64,000 bases of DNA, taken from positions 201,807 to 265,806 of the forward strand of contig CACRSC010000022.1 in NCBI GenBank assembly GCA_902651635.1. The letters run 5' to 3'. The notes under the pieces were generated by a model. The model did no database searches. It was given only the letters and a program-made list of their open reading frames with translations, and was not told the DNA's origin. Both the position numbers and the translations under genes were made by a program. This document shows, piece after piece, positions 34,449 to 45,906 of the stretch; the first letter of the stretch is position 1, and each line of letters opens with the position of its first letter. This DNA comes from Mastigamoeba balamuthi (taxonomy: Eukaryota; Evosea; Mastigamoebida; Mastigamoebidae).

Positions 34449-37400
34449 ATGTCATCGCGAGCGTCGCCCCTGCTTCTTATTCTCGCACTGGCAAGCGTGG
34501 GCATCGTGCGCTGCGACTCGGCTGACGGGCTCAGGTGCAGCACAGGCCAAACAGCCACCACAACAAACCCACAGCAGAACACAACAAAACACGACAACAG
34601 TAGCACAAATACACCAGCAAAGAACGCTGCAAAAATAAGGGCAGGGCAGACTGACGATGCCCGGCTGTTGCACCACAGCAAGAGGGACGACGATACGGCG
34701 AAAGATGCGGAGTTCCTCTGCGACCTGAAGAAATCGACAGTCGGCCGGTGGAGCTACGGCGATGATCCCTGCCAGACACACAATCCCTGCACCATGGATC
34801 GAGGCATCAGCTGCACTGACAACCGTATCACGTCTATGTAAGTCCCTTTTCTGGGGCACTGTGCCGCCCCCAATGCTGTCTGTCCCACAGGACCCTCATC
34901 CGTTTGTTGTTTCCTGCAGCGACTTGCAATCCAGGCGGATCGGTGGGTTCATTCCCAACTCCATTGTGAACTGCCGCCACCTCGGGTCACTGTACGATGT
35001 CAAGCGCAAGGAAGTGCCGTGCTAACACGACTCTAGTAATTTGCGTGAGAACGAGCTGAATGGCACCATTCCCAGTGGTCTGTTCTCCCTCCCACGTCTG
35101 AGCCATGTGTACGTGCTTTCACCCAAGTCGCAAATGATTGGTTAGCCAGACTCAATTCATTCCACCTCAGCAATCTGATGCACAATGAGATCTCGGGAAC
35201 CATCCCAAGCATAGATGAGCCCATTCAAAAGCCATTCCAAATGTACGTGGACTTGTTAGCATACTCCTCTAATAGATCAATGTTCTTTTCAGATGGCTGT
35301 CAGAAAACAGGATCAGTGGCAGCATTCCGAGGGACATCGGCAACCTCATTAACATGTCGTATTTGTGTGATCACTATCATAACCACCGAAATCTCATCCT
35401 CATTTTCAGCAACATTGGGGAAAACCGGATTTCTGGGACCATTCCCACCAGCATCACAAAAATGGCAAACTTGAGAACTCTGTGAGTTGATTGTTACGAG
35501 ATGGAGCGCCTGTCTGACAATTTCTGCTGTTTCCCTTCGCGACAGGTGGGCGCCAACTAACACTCTCTCAGGTACCATTCCGGTCTCTTTCGGTCCCAAA
35601 TTAGAAGCACTGTGCGAAGTCTGACTATAACCGATGATGTCTAACACCGCACTCAGGGTACTGTATGGAAACAAGTTCTCAGGCGCCCTGGCTGCCCCGT
35701 TGTGCAAAATCCGTTCTCTCATGATTTGTGCGGTTTCAGACTCTCCAGTCCAGCTATGCACCAAGGAATCATGCATCAAGCAAAAGGTTGGAGGATGTAC
35801 TATCCCGGACTGTGTTCCCTGCTCGATGGAAACGACCCAGGACCAGTGCCTCCAGCGAGAGCAGTGCTGTTTCTGGTGTGATGGGTCGGGGTGCGTCGAC
35901 TCCAAGAGCATGTGCAACTGCTCCGCGTGGGCAGACTCCACAACCTGCGAGGCCGAGGGCACTGGGTGTGAGTGGTGCAAAGGCAAGTGTACGGATGGCG
36001 GCAAGTGCGGCAACTGCAAGACCATTGATCAGATGGCAGAGTGCACCGCATCATCCAGCCGCTGCCAGTGGTGCGGGCTGAGCTGTGCCAAGATTGGAGA
36101 GTGCCCCAGCTGCGCCTCAATCGGGAACGACATGACGAAGTGTATCGGTTCCAACTGCAAGTGGTGCCAGAAGAGCTCGTCGCAGTGTCAGAGCCCGGCG
36201 GCTGTGTGCGAAGAATGCGAAGATCGGACGGCATCAGACTGCAGAAGAACCCGTGATTGCGAGCTGTGTGGTTCGGTCTGCCAGCGAACTGGGACATGCA
36301 CTGTGCCGCCAGCAGCTGCCTCGTCGTCCAGCTCCTCGAGTATGCACCACTCCCACGTGTTACGAAGCAGCAGTGGTGAGAGTCACAGCGGAGTAAGCAG
36401 CACAAGCAAGCAGAGTAGCAGGGCGGATAAGCCGGCCATTTCCAGCAGCAGCACAAGCACTGAACGAGAAATGACACGCAAGAGCAGTGATAGCAGTGCG
36501 ACCGCGATGCAGAGCAGAGAGAGCAGCGCAGGACTGCCTCATGAGTCTTCAAATTCCGGTCAGATTCCTGCGTTTGGTGGAAAGAGCGACAAGGGGAGGA
36601 CGAGTGCAGGGGCAATCGCTGGGGGCATCTGCGGGGGCGTGGCCGCTGCTTCTACAATCGCCGCTGTGGTCGTCGTTGCGGTTCGTTGGAGGCGCAGGTG
36701 CGGTGGACAGGACCCTGCCCCTAGGAGGAGGGCATCGCGAAGCGTGGCACTGGGCCGCCTGCAGGGTATCGCACGCGGGCCAGCGCCGGTGGCGTTGCGG
36801 GGATTCGAGGGAGAGCCAAGGCACGTGGAGCTGTGCAAGACACACGGGAGCGAGCTGAGGGCAGAGGTGGAGGAGCTGACGGGCAAGGACCTGAAGCAGT
36901 TCCAGCGGCTGCTGCCCAGCCACTTCCAGATGCACCACGAGGACTACAACGAGGCCCGCATCAAGCAGAACAAGGCGCCCCTCACCTTCATCGCGCTCCG
37001 CGCCTGGCGCGTGCACAACGCGACGCTCGAGAGCTGGTTCGAGGCGCGCAGGGCTTTCATGCGCGACGCGCTGGGGCGCAGCGAGGACGACGACGAGCTG
37101 GAGGAGCGGGTGGCGTTCCACGGGACCCGGGAGGAGAACATCGCGGACATCTGCGCGCACGGGCTGCTGCGCGTGGGCCACCCGCTCAACCCCTCGTCGT
37201 CGACGGACCCCGGCTACTTCGGTGACCCCCGCTGCGGGGTCTACACGAGCAGGTTCGTCGAGTACACCCTGCAGTACTCCAACACCATCCCCGCAGCCGA
37301 CGGCTCCACCATCCCCACTCCTCTCGGAGAGGTGCTCATACTTCTCCTCGTGCTCACACTCATCGCTAACGCTGCCTTTGTCCCTGCGTTGTGATCCTGG

Positions 37401-37627
37401 GAGAGCAGGGGCAGACAGCGCGGATCGTGATGCTCAAGGTGCTGCCAGGCAAGTCGCTGCACATGACGAAGTTGGCAGGGGCTGTTCAGCCGACGCCTGG
37501 GTACGACAGCCACTCGAGCCCGGCGTACTCCGAGTGGTTCCTTTTCGACGAGACACAGTGCTGCCCAACGCATGTTGTGGAGGTCCAGGCCATCTCCAAC
37601 AAGCGCACTGTTGCAAACGATGTGTGA
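34449..37627 (+). CDS. Receptor-like LRR / PSI-like / transmembrane / PARP protein
   Basis: Nine exons give 899 residues: 34449-34837, 34920-34991, 35037-35108, 35171-35242, 35293-35355, 35410-35481, 35546-35611, 35657-37331 and 37409-37627. A signal peptide (SPLLLILALASVGIVRC) is followed by a plant-type LRR cap (DPCQTHNPCTMDRGISC) and about seven LRRs of the N-x-I/L-x-G-x-IP type, such as NELNGTIPSGL. Exons 2-7 each encode one repeat, in phase 2, and four are exactly 72 nt. Then come Cys-rich PSI-like repeats (CCFWCDGSGC, CQWCGLSC, CKWCQKSSSQC), a Ser-rich stalk, a transmembrane helix near 585-612 followed by WRRR, and a cytosolic PARP catalytic domain: VAFHGT, GVYTSRFVEYTLQYS and SEWFLFDETQ, giving a candidate H-Y-E triad. 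It should ADP-ribosylate targets in response to an outside signal. Ligand unknown. Confidence 0.85.
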
Positions 37628-37795
37628 GATGGCACCACATTTCTCATAGATCAAAACAGCAAGAACCTCAATCCTCACAGCATGACGAGCATGAAGTGTG
37701 ACACTGTTGGCATTAGTGGATGTTTTTCATGATCAAGAGAGCTCGTCTGTGAAGATCATGAAGAATGTGATCAGAGGGTACTGCGTGATCGCCGC

Positions 37796-38013
37796 CACTT
37801 CCAGATGCACCACGAGGACTACAACGAGCCCGCATCGAGCAGAACAAGGCGCCCCTCACCTTCATCGCACTTCGCACCTCGCGTGCACAACGCGACGCTC
37901 GAGGGCTTTCATGCGCGACGCGCTGGGACGCAGCGAGGTGGACGACGAGCTGCCCAACACATGTTGTCGAGGTCCAGGCCATCTCCAACACGCGCACTGG
38001 TGCACTCGATGCT
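37796..38013 (+). pseudogene. PARP-domain fragment, partial copy of the upstream gene
   Basis: About 220 bp closely match pieces of the last two exons of the preceding gene: HFQMHHEDYNE...TLE, then FMRDALGRSE, joined directly to the sequence that encodes CCPTHVVEVQAISN. The central PARP part and the intron are missing and the frames do not agree. This is a degraded duplicate of the host gene. Confidence 0.85.
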
Positions 38014-39832
38014 TAAGAGCACATGGATGCTGTCCTGCTATCCGTTAGGGCAGCAATGGTGCGTCCTTCCACCGACACATTGAGCAATCCAGCTTGTCCC
38101 CCACTGAATAGTTGCATGCTGCACTGGTTTCACGGTTCAGAACTGCTCTTCACACATTTACATGAGGTAGGCGTGCATCGTGGCTGCAACGCTCTTGTTG
38201 GTTGAGTGATGATTCAGTGTGGGAAGTGTCAAAACTGGACGTCCTGTACCGAGCTTCATTCATTGGTATTTGAATCTGCCGGTTGCCCTTTTCCCCCAAA
38301 CTAAGAAATAGCGATAAAAGTCAGAGAATCTGGAATCCTGCTGTGGGTAAAGGATAAATAAATATTATCTTGGATGGGGTTTGAGTGAAGCAAGCCTACC
38401 GTTGTCTTTCTCACAGCGCTTCTGAATGCTACTGATGCCTCTGTTTCATTGGCAGCGTGCCACTTCCATGGTTTACTTCAGGAAACATCTTTCACTTCTT
38501 CATACAGAAGAAGAATGACCACCGGAATATTTACAGTAATATGACATTCTAAATATATAATAGACAATAAGATATTACTGATTAATGTAATCCAGGAGTT
38601 CTGCAGGTGTATGAACTGGGATTCCTGCACATGCTCTGTTCTTTGTTGATCTGATTCTGCAACGTACTGTAATGGAAGAACTAACAGCAAGGTCCACATC
38701 ATGCTAGCTCTGATTAGGAGTTTTCACATAATAAGGCACTTGCTCGGAATTCTGTCTTCTTCCTCATTTATGGTCTTTATGCATGTCATCTACCAGGACA
38801 AAGTCATACAGTATGAAGCTGAGTAACCTTAATACTTCTCCTTTGGCCAGCTTACTGCTACAAGGCACTGTAGAGCCATCATTATCTTTCTTACTGTCAT
38901 TCACTTATGCTGGGACCATTTTTTCTTTCCACATGAATGTAAACAGCAGAGGCATTTGCTTTCTGTAAGATTAAGAATTCAAATACAAGCATAATGACTG
39001 TGGGCCACCAAAGACCATAAGGTTCCTTGAATATTACCGCAAATCCCACCTTAAGTGTAAAAATTGTTGTGTTTGTTCTGTGTGACTAGATGCCATAGTG
39101 ATGACACTGCACTCTACATCACATTGTACATTTCCCTCTGCTTATTGACCTTGTTCCTTTTCGCCTATGTTCCATGGATATTTCTCTGAATGTTCAAAAT
39201 CCTAATTATCTGACAGACATTCTAGACCCTGTAAATTGGCACATGGCCTTACAGTACTGTTCATTCTTCGTACTGTGGGAATTGGAACTTGATGCGGACT
39301 GGAAGGGCCCACTAGGCCTTGGTGGAAGACGAGAATGCAGCTGCTCTGCTCTGTGCTCAGAGGACACTAATGAGCAGTATGGCCGCCATGGTCCCCCTAC
39401 CCTATCTATCTGCCCCCCCCCCCGACAGAACTTCACCCCTACACAGTCGCTGCTTCTGTCGACTTCTACTGCTGCTCGGTTCTTTTGGTTTTTCTAACGT
39501 TTTTCCTCTCTTTCCCAACAGACCATTCAGCCGGAGGAGCAGGACCACGGCGATACACAGCACTGCGGGGCGGGGATGGCGCCCCGAGGTTGTGAGTGCG
39601 CTCTGGGGGCAGACGGGGCCCGCCTGTCCCGCGGCAGGGGACAGCGGCGCCCCCCATGGGAACGGGAAGATATCGCGTGTCCCCGATAGAATCAGCCGCC
39701 CTGAGTCAGGCGTGGCGTCAGAGAGCTCTGCTTTTCTAGGCGCTTCCCGAAAAAAATCTCCGTGGAACTTCCGCTCATTTTCACTCCTCGCCCAGCGCCC
39801 ATTTTGTAATTATTCGCCCCGCAAACGTTTCT
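38014..39832. other. AT-rich intergenic region
   Basis: 38,200-39,300 is AT-rich with no supported gene on either strand. The last 400 bp become GC-rich and probably hold the promoter of the phosphatase gene. Confidence 0.5.
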
Positions 39833-41286
39833 ATGGACCGCCCGAGTCAGCAGAACCGCGAGGGCGGCGCCGGCGCGTCTGTGACGGTCACCGAGCTCTT
39901 CAACGGCCTGCGCAGCCGCTACTACGTTCTCGACGCGCGCCCCGCCGCCGAGTACGCTGCGTCGCACATCCGGGACAGCGCGCACTGCGCGGACCCCAAC
40001 GCGGACCACTCGCTGCCGGCGTCGCTGCGGATGGCCCAGGACCTCGGGCGCGCTGTGGTGGTGGTGGGGGCCGCCGAGCCGCCTGCGGTGCTGGCGCGGG
40101 TGGTGCGCGTGCGGGCGTGCGTGCTGGAGGGGGGCTACGGGGCGTGGGCTGCCAGGTACCCCTTCCTCTGCGAGGGGTCGCGCCACCCGGGCCGCCGCAT
40201 GCAGCTCCCCTACCCCACAGAGGTCCTCGACGCCTTCCTCTACCTCGGCGGCGCCTTCTGCGTCAAGCAGTCCGCTCCTCCCCCCCATCCCTCCTCCTCC
40301 TCTCTCCTCTCTCACTCGCTCTGTTGGTTGGCTTTGCTTTGCTTTGCTGCGAGGATTGCATTCATTTGCTTTTGTATTTTCTCAGATTGCGCAGGCAAAA
40401 AAACCGCTCATGCGGCCCCCTGCGCTTCTCACCCCTTGTGACCCGCGTGTGATCTGTGGGGTGGGCGCCTCCTGCCGAGTGCCCCCCCACCCCTCTTCCT
40501 CTCTCTCGTTTTTCCCCGAGTTTTGCGGGTCTTTTTCCCCCCCGCTGGCGTATGTGGCTGCGCGGCTGCCAGCGGGTCTCTCGCTGCTGGCCTGCGCGGG
40601 GGCGAGGGCGTCTGTGGTGCCCTCCCCCCCAGCTGCGCTATGCCGTCGGCGGGGCTGCTGGCCGGTGCCGGTGGGGACGGTTGCTTCCAGAAACGGCGGG
40701 GGTTGGGTTGGGGGGTTGGGAGTGCGGATATATCGGGGAATATCTTGGATCTTCTGTATCGCTTGATTCGCTCTGTAACGTGGCTCCCTGGCTGACCGCC
40801 TGCTGGTGCGCTTCCAGGGGGGTCGTGGACGACCTGGGCATCACCAAGATCCTGAACCTCTGCGAGGACGACGGCCTCGGGGCCGCCGTGACGGTGCCCA
40901 GGGTCAAGTACCCCATCATCGACGCCCCGTCGGCCAACATCGCCGACCTCTTCCGCCCGACCTACGACGACATCGGTCTGCTGCCACCGCCTCTGCCGCC
41001 GCTTCTCCGCCGCGTCCTGACGGTTCCGGCGCCCCGCACAGAGGCCGAGAGGAAGGCCGGGGGCCGCGTGCTGGTGCACTGCGCGATGGGGGTGAGCAGG
41101 TCGCCGACGGTGGTGATGGCGTACCTGATGCGCAGGTTCGGGTGGACGGCGGCCAGGGCGATGGAGCACACGAGGAGGCAGCGCAGCCAGGTCAGGCCCA
41201 ACAGGGGCTTCGTGCAGGCGCTGCTCGACCTCGAGAAGCAGCTGGGGCTCTCGGACAAGCCCTCGCTCGACATCTCCGAGTGGTGA
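39833..41286 (+). CDS. Rhodanese-like / dual-specificity phosphatase
   Basis: Exons 39833-40266, 40818-40975 and 41042-41286 give 278 residues. The N-terminal half is rhodanese-like (YYVLDARPAAEYAASHIRDS, VLEGGYGAW), as in MAP-kinase phosphatases and STYXL1. No active-site Cys is present in its loop, so it is probably a docking domain. The C-terminal half is a dual-specificity phosphatase: LYLGGAFC, LGITKILNLCED, then VLVHCAMGVSRSPTVVMAYL with catalytic Cys 211 in HCxxGxSRS. The first intron (40267-40817) begins with GC (AA then GCAGTC). No GT donor gives the right phase, and this junction restores normal DSP spacing. A stress or MAP-kinase target is likely but unproven. Confidence 0.82.
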
Positions 41287-42005
41287 GGGCCGAGCCAGCG
41301 CTGCCGAGAGCCCCCCGAGTGCCCCCGAGTGTCCTCCAGTGTCCCCCGAGTGTCCTCTAGTGCCCCCGAGTGTCCTTCAGTGTTCCCCGAGCGCCTCCTT
41401 GTCTCCGCGTGGGCTTGTCGGCCGTGGCCCTCGCGCCTCCACACACCTACGCAACACCCCACTCCCCCAAGCCAATCAACTGTATTTCGACGTGTGCAAC
41501 GCGGCGCCCAGGACCCCGCTGTGGCCATCGACGGCTGCCCTGGCCTCGCCGAGGCTCCTGCACGCGCGTCCGGCCTGCCAGTGCTCCGCTGCGCATGCCA
41601 GAACTGCAGCCAGAGGACCCGCACATCCAACAATGCCAATCATCTCCAGCCAGGCGCCGTCTGGGCCTCATCCTGTGTTGCCAAGATGGAGCTGTGGCTT
41701 CCAAAGCACAACAGCCAACAACCCGTTGCTTTAGCAAACCAGTCCTACTGGCGAACCCTTGGGCCCCGAGACCCAGCAGCCTCGTTTTGGAATGCACACA
41801 GGATCTGGCGGTTGCTGTGTTCTCCGATCCGTATTGCAGCGAGGAACTAGCACGTTTGCTTAAATTCCATTTGCGAACGGCAGTTCTGAGTAATTTCACA
41901 TCCGCGAGGTTGATCGGTCTGTCCTGACCTCACGGAGGGGTGAATCTGACCAGAATCAAATTGTGGTGGGCCAAGAATAGAGCTAGCAAGCATTTACGAG
42001 CCTCG
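41287..42005. other. Intergenic region
   Basis: Contains the short tandem repeat above and otherwise no supported feature. Confidence 0.4.
41307..41398 (+). repeat. Degenerate short tandem repeat after the phosphatase gene
   Basis: About seven tandem units of the form CCCCCGAGTG / TCCTCCAGTG, likely within the 3' untranslated region. Confidence 0.75.
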
Positions 42006-43123
42006 ATGTCCGTGTGGAGTACCGCCTCTGACCCGGCCTGCGACGCTGTGCTCAAGCGCCTTGTCGGTGAGACCGAGTGCTGGAAGCGTCCTCTGCCGAC
42101 GTCGCTGAAGACCCAAGCGTTTGGCGGCGCGTGGCACGACACAGTGAGGCCACCTCTGGACACTTAGGCACTGGCCCACACTGACTCGCACCCGCCAGCC
42201 ATCGTACTGGGCCACCCGCGAGGTGGACGGCAGCCCTGTGCGCGAGCTGGTATGCGTGTGCTGGTTCGAGTGCGACGCAGCGGTCAGGAACGTGCCGCCC
42301 GGCCAGTACGTGGCAGCGTGGCGCCTGCACATCTCGGAGCTGCAGGGCTTCGACGAGGTCGCCGCCGAGGTCAGCCTCGAGGCCTCCCCGGTCTTCAAGC
42401 GCAGCTGGAACGCGGCGTGGAGGGCCTCGCAGGCCTCCGGCGAGCGTGGGTGGTTCCTGCTGGTGTTCCCCACTGTCATCAGCGTGCAGTCCCTTGCGTG
42501 CTGCACTGCCTCTCTGCATCAGACGGACGGTGCGGCCCCATATCAGTGGCGTTGCTGACTGCTCTGCTCGCGCAGGGAGATGGAAGTCGGGCTTCGGTGT
42601 TGCAGAGTTCGCTCTGCTTCCAGTCGATGGAACGAGCACAGCACCCCAGCCGGAGCCCCAGAAGGCCTTGCCAGAGGAGTCCAGTACTGTCCTGTGCTCT
42701 GTCGAGTGCGACGGCCTGAAGTACCGCGCCAGAGTCCCCGTCTGCACGGTCGAGGCGGCAACGGCTGCGGCCTGCGCGGCGACGACGAGCGAGGCGGCGG
42801 TCTCGGTGGTCGAGGTGTTCGACGCGGAGCTGGACGACTGGGTCGTGCTCAACGACGTCGGCATGCTGTGCCACAAGGGCAAGCTCAGGGTGCGCCCCAG
42901 GAAGCAGCCCGCGCCGAGCGGCGAGGAGGGCCAGAGGCGTCCTGTGCCCGTGGAGGTCTCCCGCCTCGTGGCAGGGGTCGAGGAGCTGGCGGTAAGGAAG
43001 CGTGAGTGCGACACGTCCGCGGCGAGGGCAGACCGCGAGATGCAGCTGCTGTGGACTAGAGTCCAGGTCGACGCAGAACTCGTCAAGGCCAGTATAGTGG
43101 GCGAGCAGAGGATGCCTCTCTGA
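42006..43123 (+). CDS. PP2 (Nictaba)-like protein with second C-terminal module
   Basis: Exons 42006-42143, 42199-42445 and 42576-43123 give 310 residues. After a short leader, the sequence PSYWATREVDGSPVRELVCV, CWFECDAAVRNVPPGQYVAA, WRLHISELQGFDEVAAEVSL and RRWKSGFGVAEFALLP follows the plan of plant phloem-protein-2 / Nictaba domains (YW, VCWLEI, Y-AY, DGWMEIELGEF). In plants these bind chitin- or glycan-type sugars. The C-terminal half contains VVEVFDAELDDWVVLNDVGM and then a charged helical tail; it might be a ubiquitin- or doublecortin-like fold, which is a guess. The donor of intron 2 (GTGGGT at 42446) was chosen because it fits the domain; a later donor is possible but gives the wrong frame. 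No signal peptide is seen. Confidence 0.55.
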
Positions 43124-43332
43124 ATTACAGAAGACGACAACACATGGGGCCCTGAAAGACAGAAGAAACCACTCTGAGGTTGCCCTATGCTTAAGAAAGG
43201 CGAGGCTCCACTACATACTTGGGGTGAGCGACCTTGAGATGAGATGCCAATAGAAGCCAGAATATCAATCATGGATGGAATCTGCCTTGGGGTATGATTG
43301 AGGGAACATAAACAAGGCCCTATTGATTGAGG

Positions 43333-43432
43333 ACGAGTGAGGGAGGGAAGGAGGGAGGGAAGGAGGGAGGGAAGGAGGGAGGGAAGGAGGGAGGGAAGGA
43401 GGGAGGGAAGGAGGGAGGGAAGGAGGAGGAAG
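43333..43432 (+). repeat. GGGAGGGAAGGA microsatellite
   Basis: About eight 12-bp units (GGAGGGAAGGAG phase) run uninterrupted for about 100 bp: a strictly polypurine tract on the plus strand. Confidence 0.95.
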
Positions 43433-43543
43433 GGGATCGATTAAAGGTTCATCAATCAACCAGAAGACTGCAGAGGGGGTTGAAGGTTTTGATAGGTTTC
43501 GCATCACTGATGTGGGGCCGCACAATCCAGAGCACTAAAAAGT

Positions 43544-43578
43544 GCGGGCCCCGGGCTTAAAAGCCCGCAGAGGCCCGC
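43544..43578. other. Nested inverted repeat (hairpin)
   Basis: GCGGGCC at 43544 pairs with GGCCCGC at 43572, and inside it CGGGCTT/AAGCCCG forms a second perfect stem around TAAA. It could form a strong RNA or DNA hairpin near the CDC20 3' side. Confidence 0.6.
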
Positions 43579-44070
43579 TTGTATGCCATCTCAGCCAAAC
43601 GAGAGGCAGCTAGGGTGGGGTTATCCGGAAAACAGGAGAGGAGGTTTACGTACGCGACCACCCAAACCGCTGAATCTCGTGGGGCCACCGCCCCGCCCAC
43701 AAGGGGACAGGAGGGGACCACCTGGGAGAAGAGAGGAAGGGGGCAGAGAAGACCTGGGGAAGAGCTGGGGGGGACCAACACCACCACAAACCCGACTCGG
43801 CACCCTTTTCTGGGGACCGGCCATGCAGCAAAGCACCAGCACCAGCACCAGCAGGCAGCACAGGGGCAGCACAGGCAGACCACCGCCACCACCGCCACCA
43901 CGCCCCATGCACGCCGCACGCGCACGCTGTGCTCGCTCGGCAGGGCGTAGCTGCCGAGAACGAACTGGTGCGCGTGCAGCAGCAGCGGAGGCGCAGCAGC
44001 AGCAGCAGCAGAGGACAGGCAGCTGGCAGAGGGAGGCACGGCAGGTCCTGAGAAGCCGGAGGCAGGGTCT

Positions 44071-45906
44071 TCAGCGGATGAGCTGGTAGCGCAGCGACGA
44101 GGTCTCCTTGGTGGCCTCGGCCTTGTGGGCGGTGGCCGCCGCTGCGTTGCGCGCGGGCCACACGCTCCAGAAGCGCAGGGTCTCGTCGGCGGCGGCGCTC
44201 ACGACGACGCTGCCGTCGGGGCTGCGCGACGTGTGCAGGATGCGCCCCTCGTGCCCCGTCAGCTCGCAGACCTTGTCCATCGTCGGGTACTTCCAGACGA
44301 TGAGCTGGTTCTGCGAGTACCTGGTGGGAGCGATGATGTCAGTGCCCCTTCGGCTGCCAAGCGCCACAAGTTAATTGTCTGCGGACCCGTGGGCACTGAT
44401 GAGCTCGCGGTAGTTGGTCGACCACTGGAGCGACGTGACCTGCGAGCGCGTGTCGACGCTGTTGATGCAGGCGCCCGTCTGGGTGTTCCAGAACTTGATG
44501 CAGCGGTCGGCCGTGCCGCCGCCCGAGGCCAGCAGGCCCTGCTGCCACGGGCACCACGCGAGCGCCTTGACGGCGGCGCAGTGGTGGTCGAACGTGAACT
44601 TGGACGCGCCCGTGCCGTACTGGGGCTCCCAGATCTTCAGCAGGTTGTCGTTGGCACCGCTGGCCAGCTGCATGCCGTTGGGCGACCACTCGAGCCCGCA
44701 GACCTCCTGCGAAGAGTGAGGCCCAATTCAGATTAGCAATCGAATTTGGATTCAAGATTCAGACAATTGGGAATTCAGAGGGGAATGGTACCTGCGTGTG
44801 CTCGAGGAGCTGCGCGGTCACGTGCTGCTGGATGCGGACGTCGTGCACGAGGACGGCGGCGTCGCGCGAGCCCGAGGCCAGCTGGCAGCCGTTCCACGAG
44901 AGCGAGCCGACGCGGGCGCCATGGCCGCGCATGCAGCGCAGCTGCTTGGTGCGCGAGACGTCCCAGAGCTGGACCTCGCCCTCGGACGTGCCGACGGCGA
45001 GGTGCTCGCCGCCCTGGCGCATCCACTTGAGCGACGTCACGACGCTGTCGCCGGTGGTGCTCGTGAGCTGCTGGATGCCGCCCGACGAGGCGTCCCACAG
45101 GTAGACGCCCTGCGAAAATTCCCGGAATCAGCCGACAATTCTAGAACTGTGCCGAGAAAGTTCCCGGAACCGGACCTGGCCGAGGGCGACGGCGAGGACG
45201 TTGTTGGGGCTCCAGTCGAGCAGGTTGAGGTAGTAGTCGTCGAGGATGTCCGGGGCGTCGAGGACGCGCTCGGGGGCCTGCGGGATGAACCGCGCGGGCT
45301 TGCGCGTGGCGGGGGCCTCGGAGCCGGCGACGTAGAGGCTGCGCATCGACTGCTGCAGGCTCGCCGACGCCTTGGGCGCGGGCTTCTTGCTGAAGCTCAG
45401 CACGCGCGCCGTCGAGTCCTCCTCGCCCAGCATCGCCGTGCTCAGCGTGCTCTTGTACGCCTCGCGCGACGGCGTGGTGTCGGCCCCCCTCCTGGGCGAG
45501 CGAGTCGGGTCGGTGAGACGTGTTGTGAAGCGGTGGGGGGCGGGCCGCAGGTAAAAGGGCGCCGGGCCCTGCGCACCGGATTTTTCTAATTATTCAAATA
45601 TTTAAATATTTAAATTGGGGGGGCGATATTATTGTGGCGCCAAGATGGGGGAACGCACGAGGGGCGCGAGGGGGTCGAGTCGGTCTCAGCGCGGAGCAGC
45701 GCCTGGTGCGAGGCCTCGAGCTGGTTGGTGGTCTGGTGCACAGGGATGAACCTGTCGCCGGTGGCCGCCTTGCTCGGGGTCTGCGGCGTCTTGCTGTGCT
45801 CGCGCGCCTTGCGGGCCCAGCGCGACTCGTGCGCCAGCGCCACGGGGGCGTCGAACCGCAGGAGCTCGTCCATCTGGCTGATCTCGCTCTGCTGGGAGGT
45901 GGCCAT
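44071..45906 (-). CDS. CDC20: CDC20, APC/C activator
   Basis: Exons 45659-45906, 45176-45491, 44792-45109, 44387-44706 and 44071-44320 give 483 residues (human CDC20 499). The N terminus has DRFIP, a C-box-like motif in which the usual final Arg is His (DRFIPVH). Seven WD repeats follow: [86 protein letters not shown] and [17 protein letters not shown]. It ends in Ile-Arg, the IR tail that docks on the APC/C. Details such as [20 protein letters not shown] and [11 protein letters not shown] fit CDC20 better than Cdh1/FZR. It recruits mitotic substrates to the anaphase-promoting complex. An E2F-like site and an E-box lie about 200 bp upstream of the start. Confidence 0.93.

Larger units (their letters stand above)
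43124..44070. other. Intergenic region with microsatellite and hairpin
   Basis: Sits between the 3' ends of the PP2-like gene (+) and CDC20 (-). No coding sequence supported; the long proline/arginine-rich frame seen on + is low complexity. Confidence 0.5.

Noticed and set aside
43583-44089. Plus-strand 168-codon frame rich in Pro, Arg and Gln
   Set aside because: Low complexity, no domain, and located in the convergent intergenic region.
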